Assembly (NCBI RefSeq): GCF_030272615.1
Contig: NC_081406.1
Span: forward strand, 185,047,770-185,111,769
Reading direction: 5' to 3'
Origin: Cryptomeria japonica
Lineage: Eukaryota > Streptophyta > Pinopsida > Cupressales > Cupressaceae
Length of the DNA stretch: 64,000 nucleotides
The translations under genes were made by a program, and so were the position numbers. Below are positions 57,090-64,000 of this stretch, piece after piece; within the stretch, counting starts at the first letter, position 1; each line of letters begins with the position of its first letter. The notes under the pieces were generated by a model that saw only the letters and a list, made by a program, of their open reading frames with translations, was not told where the DNA came from and ran no database searches.

Positions 57090-57460
57090 AACATTTGCTA
57101 AGAAATCAGCCATGATATTCTTTGACCTTTCTATCCAATTAATAGAGAACACACTAAAATGCTCAATCACATCCCCTACTGCATGCTTATATCTTTTCAA
57201 ACAATCATTTTTAGATGCATACTTAGATCTAACCTGAGAAACAACCAACTCTAAATCTCCTTATACTCTTAACAACTGAATCCCATGCCTTTTTACAACT
57301 TCAAGCCCCAATAACAAGGCTTCATATTTAGCAATGTTGTTTGTACACTGAAAGGCTAACAAAAGGGAATATTTGAAGGTTATACCTGATGGAGACATAA
57401 AAAGAAGTCTTGTTCTAGATCCTTCTTTAGAGAAAAATCCATCAAAATACATGTGCCATA
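57090..57460 (-). pseudogene. second, archaeal-type RNase H upstream of RT in G1
   Basis: On the minus strand, WHMYFDGFFSKEGS (Asp near 57443), NNIAKYEALLLGLE (Glu near 57323), GDLELVVSQV (Asp near 57240) and NIMADFLANVA (Asp near 57107) spell the four acidic positions of an RVT_3-type, archaeal-like RNase H. It sits between protease and RT. In the Tat/Ogre elements I know, this domain lies between the canonical RNase H and integrase. A stop (57249-57251) interrupts it. Confidence 0.85.
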
Positions 57461-57639
57461 AACCATGTTGTTGAGATTCTAATTCAATCACAATAGAATT
57501 AGTATTTTTCAATTGAGGTAAAATTGGTTGTATTCTAAAATTGTCAAGATCCACATCAATCATACAGTTTAACATACTAGGATCTATCTTCTCAATTACC
57601 CTAGGGGAACGTGGTTCTCTATACAAATTAACCTGGCTC

Positions 57640-57939
57640 CCATTTATTGGGATAGTGGCATATGACAGATCCAACTGAACATTTCCACCTATTGCTGCAA
57701 CCCACTGTCTAGATAACAACATGCCATAGTGAGGTTTTGTATCAGTTACTATGACATCTATCGTATGTTGCTTCAGGCAATTCTACTATTTTTACTTCCA
57801 CATCTTTCATCGTACCTATCACTGGCACTTCTCTATTATCCATATTATAACACTTCCCATACACTTTACTTACTGACAATCCTAATTCTTTCATGACACC
57901 ATATGGCATCACATTTGCAGCTACAATAGAATCTATCAT
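57640..57939 (-). pseudogene. protease region of G1
   Basis: Retropepsin-like segment with ANVMPYGVMKELGL, VPVIGTMKDVEVKI and, after a frameshift, MLLSRQWVAAIGGNVQLDLSYATI. The active-site triplet reads DSI where DSG is expected, so it is probably inactive. Confidence 0.75.
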
Positions 57940-58684
57940 ATAGTTCTTAATTAACTAGTTATTCACTAATAAAGTAACATAGAAAGGATCAACCTATGAA
58001 GGCTCTTATGTATTAGTTGTTCCAACATATACCTCTGGGGTTTGCAGCTCATGATCCTTTTCATCCTTGATTGAACCTGAAGGCAAAGTTGTGCTAATGT
58101 CAGGTATCCTAAAAAATAAAGATAAAGCAGCTTCTCTATGTTCCTTTATTTTAAATAATTCTATCAATGGGACTGTGACCTTCATCTGGGTAAGAACCCG
58201 AGTCATATCAAAAGTTGAATTATTAATCAACTTAGTATTAGTCTTAACTTTCTCTATCTTAGGCTGACTTGCCTTCTTCATTGTGGTTATTCTTTTCTTG
58301 ACCATCTTGAGGCAAGGTAGCATTACTTGTTGCTTTCTTCTAAGATACTTCTTTTATGAGCATTGAGCTAGGTTCCCCTTGGTCTCCATCATTTTTATTA
58401 CTCCTCAAGTTATAATTATGCTTGTCTTTGGCTATGGTAGCCTTAGTAAGATTTCTTACTTCTTCATCACTGGGTCTTCAGAGATGAACTTCTTCATCTT
58501 CAATAGTCACCACATTTAAAGCGGGATGCCAATCAAGTGTCAACTATCCTTGATAAGATTTGTAACTATTTAGCATATCATACTCACTGGACTCACTTTA
58601 TGAAGACTCATCGTCACTTTCAATAACAGTCTCAAACATGTTAATATCTGGCTCACCCTCCTTTCTCATGGATTCTTCAAGGGC
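57940..58684 (-). pseudogene. gag-protease linker of G1
   Basis: Charged sequence (KKRITTMKKASQPKIEK, then TQMKVTVPLIELFKI at 58006-58323) with frame breaks. No catalytic motif. KVTVPLIELFKI just before protease is a typical conserved block of this lineage. Confidence 0.6.
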
Positions 58685-60538
58685 TTAAGCTACAGCACAT
58701 TGATGAGGAGAATGTGGTCTATCACAAGCCATGCACCCAGGAGTATTCTCCATATTATGAACATTTCCTCCTTTCAAAGGATCTAGGGTATCTTGGTTCT
58801 GAGAGTTTTTTGGCTTCTCATTTTGAGGTTTGCCATCTTTCCAGGTTGTGTTGTAAGGCATGTCATGCAACCTAGGAGGCCTATCTTGCTAATTGTAATT
58901 AGGCTTATCATTTTTACTCACCTTGGCAGTAAGATATTTCATGGCAATCACTAATTTATCTATTTTTTCATCTTCCTTAGCAAATTTATTAGGTTGTTGT
59001 TTTGATTCTTGCCATAACCTTCCATTAGTTCTCCTTCCCATCTTTCCAGATGCTTTCCTATTGCTTTCCACATTTATAGCAATTCTAAAAGCATCCCTCA
59101 AACTATGTAGATTTTTGTCCCTCAGAATATAGGCCATTTTGGAATCAAAAGCATTATAATAAGTGTTGAGACACATATTATCATCTAATCTCATTACTTG
59201 ATATAGCCTATGCATTGCTTTCCGAAATCTAGCATTGAAATATGTGACAATTTAATTATCAAACTTTATAATATTATTAAACTCATTGAGCATGAAGCTC
59301 AGATTTGTTTTGTCATCATATTGTTCTTGAAAATAGTTTTTAAAATCTTCCCAAGACCCAATGCTATTTATATGGAGACCTCTATACCAGTCCCTTGCAT
59401 CATCTACTAAAGACTGTACAAATTATTTCATGATGACATCTTCATCTGTTATTTTATAATCATTGATTAGGTCACCAAAATATTTTAGGTGCTCTTCTGC
59501 ACTGATTGCATTGTTGCCAACAAATTTATGGAGTCTATCCCTCAATTCTGTAGGAAGATGTTTAGGGTACCCTAGGATTCCATCAAAGAAGAGCTGCCTA
59601 TACAGTTCCAGATTAATGGGTCTTCTCTGGAATTGGTTGCTAGTAAAGTTATTACCCATGTTCATTCTCACATTAGGGTTCTGAATTGGAAGAGCTTCGC
59701 TACATTTACTTATAATGGGGATTCGATTAACATGACCAATGCTACTAGGCGGGGTTGATTGGATTTTTACTGAAGGGAGTGGGGTAGGATGAAGTAAAGG
59801 TTTACTTGGGTCCACTGAAGGAAAAAATATAGGGGGAGCCTTTAGATAACTAATTTTCCGTTTAACCTATTGATTGGCTACCTCTAATTCAGCTTTTTCC
59901 AATTCCCTTTGCAGGTCTTCCTTCTCTTTCCTCATCCTATCTATCTCTTTCCCATGTGCAGACAACATAGAAGAGATTTATGTTGTAGTTTTATACCTAG
60001 ACCCATCTTCCATACACTTTTGTTTTCCTTTGTCAATGTTATTCCTAATAGGTTGTGGATCACTTAAGACCTCTCTATTTGGTTGCACAACAGATTTGTA
60101 TATAGGATTAATTTTGGGAACTAGATTTTCTCTAATGACTGGACCTTCATCTTCACTTTTAGCTTTTTCTTGGGTGAATAGCTCAAGATCAGCAATCTTC
60201 CTTAGAAGCATGTCCCTTTCAATCAGTTTAGCTTTCACTTCCTTTTCTTTATTTTCTTCCTTCTGTGCTCTCAAAGATATTAAGTTATGGACTTTCCTAT
60301 TTAGGGCCTCAATTTCTTGGGACACCTTATCTTCATCAAGAAACATTTCTTCAGAATCTGATACATTGACTTGGTCTATATCAATTAAACTAATATTTCC
60401 ATCTATTATTATAGGCATAGAATCCATTTTAATATTCGAGCTATTCCTATCCTTCCCAGAAAAACTATCACGAGAAATCTTTTGATTTAAAATTTGGACA
60501 TCCTCATTGTTACCAAATAACCCAGAATGGAAACCCAA
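58685..60538 (-). pseudogene. gag of G1
   Basis: It starts with the ATG at 60538. An N-terminal acidic and coiled-coil region (EEMFLDEDKVSQEIEALNRKV, then KEIDRMRKEKEDLQRELEKAELEV) precedes the gag core (LFFDGILGYPKHLPTELRDRL, AEEHLKYFGDL, WYRGLHINSIGSWEDFKNYF). Near 58720 is a zinc-knuckle-like GCMACDRPHSPHQC. One frame runs throughout with stops near 59985, 59875, 59423 and 59250. It would form the capsid if intact. Confidence 0.85.
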
Positions 60539-61046
60539 AATGTTCTGATCAGATTCATGGGAGGAAGAATTTGAATTTGGATATATGGGTCTATTAGATT
60601 ACTTACCATATTAATTCTCTTTTGTAACCAAGCAGCATAGATGGCTCATGTACAACTGATCTTTTCTGGCCTCTTCAGTTCTGTTCAGGTAATCCCTCTT
60701 GCAATGTCTCTTGAGGATGCTTCCTCATGAATGACCTAGTGTTCCTTCCTCTCTGCATTGTACTTGTTTTTTTAAAAAGAATTATACTTATTCAAAAGCA
60801 TCGGTTATACTTTTCATAGTCACCACCCACAAAAACTGTGGGAAATAAGAAAACAAGCTTAAACATATCACTTGCAAAGATTTAACAAATCAAGAAGATT
60901 TTCAAAGAGAAAGATAGAACAAATGAGAGATCGGGCAATATTCCACAACACACGGATATCTGAACAAACTTCCAAACTAATTAAGGCACCATTCTGTAAC
61001 ATAGATGCACACTATGACTATTCCCCAGCAGAGCCACCACTTTTGT
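60539..61046 (-). other. leader of G1 with primer binding site
   Basis: On the minus strand the LTR is followed by ACAAAAG and then TGGTGGCTCTGCTGGGGAA (61021-61039). This resembles the TGGCGACTCTGCTGGGGA primer site used by Tat-type gypsy elements. The rest is noncoding and polypyrimidine-rich. Confidence 0.75.
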
Positions 61047-61691
61047 TGTTCTCAAGTTCTGATTCCCTTCTCTCCTCCCTGTTAGGAAAACAATAAAATC
61101 TGTTTAGATATAAAGAGGACACCGAGGAAGAAACAAAACTCTAGAAAAACATATAACAAGGTTTTAACAAAACCTTCTACACTTCGAACTTATCCAAAGT
61201 TCAACTAGGTATACCTTCTCTAAAAACTTTCATACTTTTAAAATTTGAGATCCATAGTAAACCAATGCTAGAAACCTATGGACTTCATCAACTTAATAGA
61301 ACTGAAACATTAATTGAAAATCTTATACTCATTTTTAGTATTGATCTCCAAAAAATAAATAGAAAGAAAACCACATCTGGATATCAATGCCTTACAAAGT
61401 CACCCAAATCAAATTAGAATTCCAAAACTAAACAATCGCATACATTTCACCACCTCAGCCTTAATTAACCCCATACATTCCTAACATATACATGAGTTTT
61501 ATCCTCTTAAAACTAAAATCGTTCATCAAATTCAAAATGAGAAAACAATTGATTTACTGATAGAGATATTTCATGCATATTTAATTCCTCTCCCTTGAAG
61601 AGAAAAGATAGAAACACATCCATATGATTTCCTTACAATCCATGTTTCATTCAAATAACCCTAGGCTACTCAAATGAAACCATAAAATTAA
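61047..61691 (-). repeat. 5' LTR of G1 (homologous part)
   Basis: Partner of 34833-35480. Its boundary next to the primer site is clear. The outer boundary is not, because similarity to the other LTR stops at AAATTAATGAG (61691). Confidence 0.8.
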
Positions 61692-61696
61692 TGAGT

Positions 61697-61779
61697 TGTT
61701 AGTGAACAAATTTGTCCTTCAAAGATAACTATACAAATAAACTCAAAATGACCAGAATGAAGGACAAAAAGTACTAACA
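61697..61779. repeat. short inverted-repeat element, 83 bp
   Basis: TGTTAGT at the start and ACTAACA at the end are inverted copies, with a second inverted word (TTTGTCC/GGACAAA) inside each. It sits exactly where similarity between the G1 LTRs ends. It could be a tiny MITE, but no target duplication is convincing. Confidence 0.45.
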
Positions 61780-63472
61780 GTTGGATAGATTATCATTGAA
61801 GTTATAATCTTCCTCTGAATTGTGATGTACAACTCCCTCTTAGAAGATTTACAATGAATTAAATTGCTAAGATACTTTTAACCAGAAAGCAATAAAGGAA
61901 AATAATATTCATCCATAGCCATGAAAATGAATGCCAAAGACTTACAAAACAGATATAAATGAAGACCATTAAATCAAAGTTTAATTCTCTGCACTTATGG
62001 ATAGCATTTGGACTAAAAACTAAGAGAGAAAGTCATTGCTCCAATATGGCTTACTTTCAAGCACATAGACTTGTAGTAAATCCACATACACAATTGATTA
62101 TAATAGAAAATACATTAATAAACAACTGCAAAGGCTCAAAATCCAGCTACAACCATGAGAAGAATATCAGCAACACAAAGATTGGAGATATCATCTGCAT
62201 TCTATTCATGTCTGGAAATCAACTCAAAGATTGATATTTTCTATACAAAGCATTGCTTAGAAAAGATTCAACTCCTCCCTTACAAATAAAAATCTACTCT
62301 CCCCCACCCACATGCTGCTGGAAGAAAATAAAAAGAAGAAGACCCCACCTCTTTCAATCCTTTCACAATAAATAGTTACATGAAATCTTTATTCAGTTTT
62401 TATAACCAAATCTTGAAAAACTTTTTAACTTCTACTTTTCACTTTCCCCATTACTCTTATTTATAACATCAAATATTTATAAACATTAGAATATAATTCT
62501 TTAAAGTTTATAAAATATCTGGACAGGTGGCACTTGAATATTTTAAACCAAAATGAAAATATTCATTATGTTGGGCGGACTGAAAATATTTGTGACAGTC
62601 AAAATCGGCCTCGGTACGGGGGCCATAACTTTTGTTTCCACCATTGGATCTTTCTCAATTTTGGATATGTTGGCTGAAACCTAGTTTTTTGCATTATGGC
62701 TGGAGAGATTTAAAAAATAATGTCTAAGTAAAAGGATATGAGATATTTTGTGGGGTCTATATGACTTCCATAAAATTAGACCTATAGAGCTTGAACCTTG
62801 AACTTCATAGAATAGTTTGAACATCACTGAACTATTTGAACTAGGTTCAAACGGTTCACAGTTTGAAGAAAGAATATATGAAATATCACTTGTGATCGTG
62901 AAATAGAGTTGCTATAAAACACTTAAGTGAGAGTTAGCCTGAAAATGTCTTAGATACAACTTAGAACCTGTGGTACCTAAATGAACACTATGAACTCTAT
63001 TCAATATGGTTCAAGGGGTTCATGAGGTTCATGAGGTTCAACAAACCATTGAAACTTAACGCTAAGGATTTAGAAATGATTTACAGGTGGATTAGGGATT
63101 GAACCAATAAATTTTTAATAAGACAAGGACTCAACTAAAAATTTGCAAGGCGACTCACTCTTGTTATAAGGTACGAATGACAAGGTAACATTGGCTCTGA
63201 CTAAGGACTAGGACTGTAAAGGACTAGGAGAATCCAGAATATCTTTAGAAGAGATCAGTGCCTAGCCATTGGGCAACAGAGTCAAGAAAAACAAAACACA
63301 TGGAGCTTCTTGCAAAGGGTGGAGGCAACAAGGAAAAACTAACAAGCCAAAAACCCACACTAAACCAAGGCTGAAAATCAAGACAAGCTACACCTAGATC
63401 ACACCAAAAATATTATTTACAAAAATATACAGGTAGGAAAATCCCACCATAAGAACTAGAGCCAAGAACTTC
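61780..63472. other. unassigned flank
   Basis: No gene, LTR or RNA gene recognised. A GGTTCA/GAACTT word recurs at 62820-63060. It does not contain the missing half of copia D. Confidence 0.45.
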
Positions 63473-63651
63473 TTACACAAAACCATCCACTGGTTGGGAG
63501 AAGAAGGAACCTTTTCTAAAAAAATGGCTTGTGTTTAAATGAAGTAAACCAAAACCATGCTCTTCTGGTAACTTCTTCAATGCTGAACACCAAACTATCA
63601 ATATGCAGGAACTTTGTGAATAGACATTGATGCCCAAAAAGCCATGTTTCA

Positions 63652-64000
63652 TCATGAACTTCTGAATTTTCTTGAAACATCTGCACAGTACTTCTCAAAT
63701 AATGTTCCTGGCTGAAAAAAGTAATGCTCAGAAATTCCTAAGGAAAAGGCTGCATCATTCTCACAATCACCACTATTACGACCATCATTCTTAAAATAAT
63801 TTTCAGCATTTGAACTAATCTTAGAATAGAGAGACACTTCATCATGCATGGGATCCAACTTAGCTGAAACAACTTCAACATCTTTTACTGAAATTAAATC
63901 TATAAATTCCCTATCCAAACTTAATGCATGAAATGAATTAATACCTGAATCCTTCTCCTTGAAATCGCCTTCTTCAATGGATGACAAGAACTGCTCTATG
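63652..64000 (-). CDS. possible host-gene exon reaching the right edge
   Basis: The minus frame is open from the window edge to a stop at 63652, about 116 codons. It encodes a polar, non-repetitive protein (DSGINSFHALSLDREFIDL, KLDPMHDEVSLYSKISSNAENYF) unlike any retroelement domain. No start is inside the window. A second minus frame (about 63713 to 63516, YLRSTVQMFQENSEVHDETW) overlaps its end, preceded by ACTTTTTTCAG, which looks like a plant splice acceptor. Either a splice joins them or a frameshift has occurred. I do not recognise the protein, and it may be a pseudogene. Confidence 0.35.
   Translation of the reverse strand, partial: IEQFLSSIEEGDFKEKDSGINSFHALSLDREFIDLISVKDVEVVSAKLDPMHDEVSLYSKISSNAENYFKNDGRNSGDCENDAAFSLGISEHYFFQPGTLFEKYCADVSRKFRSS

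Larger units (their letters stand above)
34833..61691 (-). mobile_element. giant Ty3/gypsy element G1 (Tat/Ogre-like), minus strand
   Basis: Related terminal sequences (34833-35480 and 61047-61691) bound gag, protease, archaeal-type RNase H, RT, RNase H, integrase, a repeat region and a long extra ORF, all on the minus strand. Without the nested 12.5-kb element G2 it is about 14.3 kb. The primer site and second RNase H point to the Tat/Ogre group. The right LTR outer end and a target duplication were not found. All coding parts carry stops or frameshifts, so it is dead. Confidence 0.88.

Overview
The window is a block of nested plant LTR retrotransposons. I see no clearly intact host gene. 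Plant origin is supported by Ty1/copia and Ty3/gypsy lineages with plant-type primer sites, an archaeal-type RNase H carried by a gypsy element, a plant L1-type LINE ORF1, and decay dominated by C-to-T changes at CAG. The density of nesting, the long LTRs and the lack of genes suggest a very large, repeat-rich genome such as that of a conifer. The species cannot be named from this sequence.

Left third. 1-5544 is the 3' part of a decayed copia element (A) ending in a 1057-bp LTR. 5990-7505 (minus) is a truncated L1 LINE. After about 3.6 kb of unassigned AT-rich sequence, 11121-22917 is a tandem chromovirus-like complex (LTR, gag, LTR, gag, LTR) in which both internal copies lack nearly all of pol. 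Its middle LTR was hit by a young 5.1-kb copia element (E, 14175-19297) with an intact gag-protease ORF but no integrase, RT or RNase H.

Middle. 24876-34832 is a minus-strand copia element (D). Its LTR is split by a full-length but decayed plus-strand copia element (C, 25257-32587). The LTRs of C carry a chain of small hairpins in the predicted 5' leader, and its 3' LTR junction carries a small inversion. D stops abruptly inside its RT at 34832, where the next element begins.

Right half. 34833 to about 61691 is one giant minus-strand Ty3/gypsy element (G1) with the order gag, protease, archaeal-type RNase H, RT, RNase H, integrase, then a region of about 127-bp repeats and a further ORF of about 1200 codons. 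Inside its integrase C-terminus sits a second gypsy element (G2, 41535-54070, GTACC duplication) that encodes only a gag-protease protein of about 1142 residues. Inside that ORF sits a 4754-bp solo LTR (44594-49347, ATGGA duplication). Nesting is therefore three deep, and reading frames resume exactly across both junctions. The last 2.3 kb is unassigned, with one open frame at the right edge that could be a host exon.

Three unrelated element families here (E, G2 and the chromovirus pair) keep gag but lack the replication enzymes, so their spread must have depended on enzymes supplied in trans by other elements.
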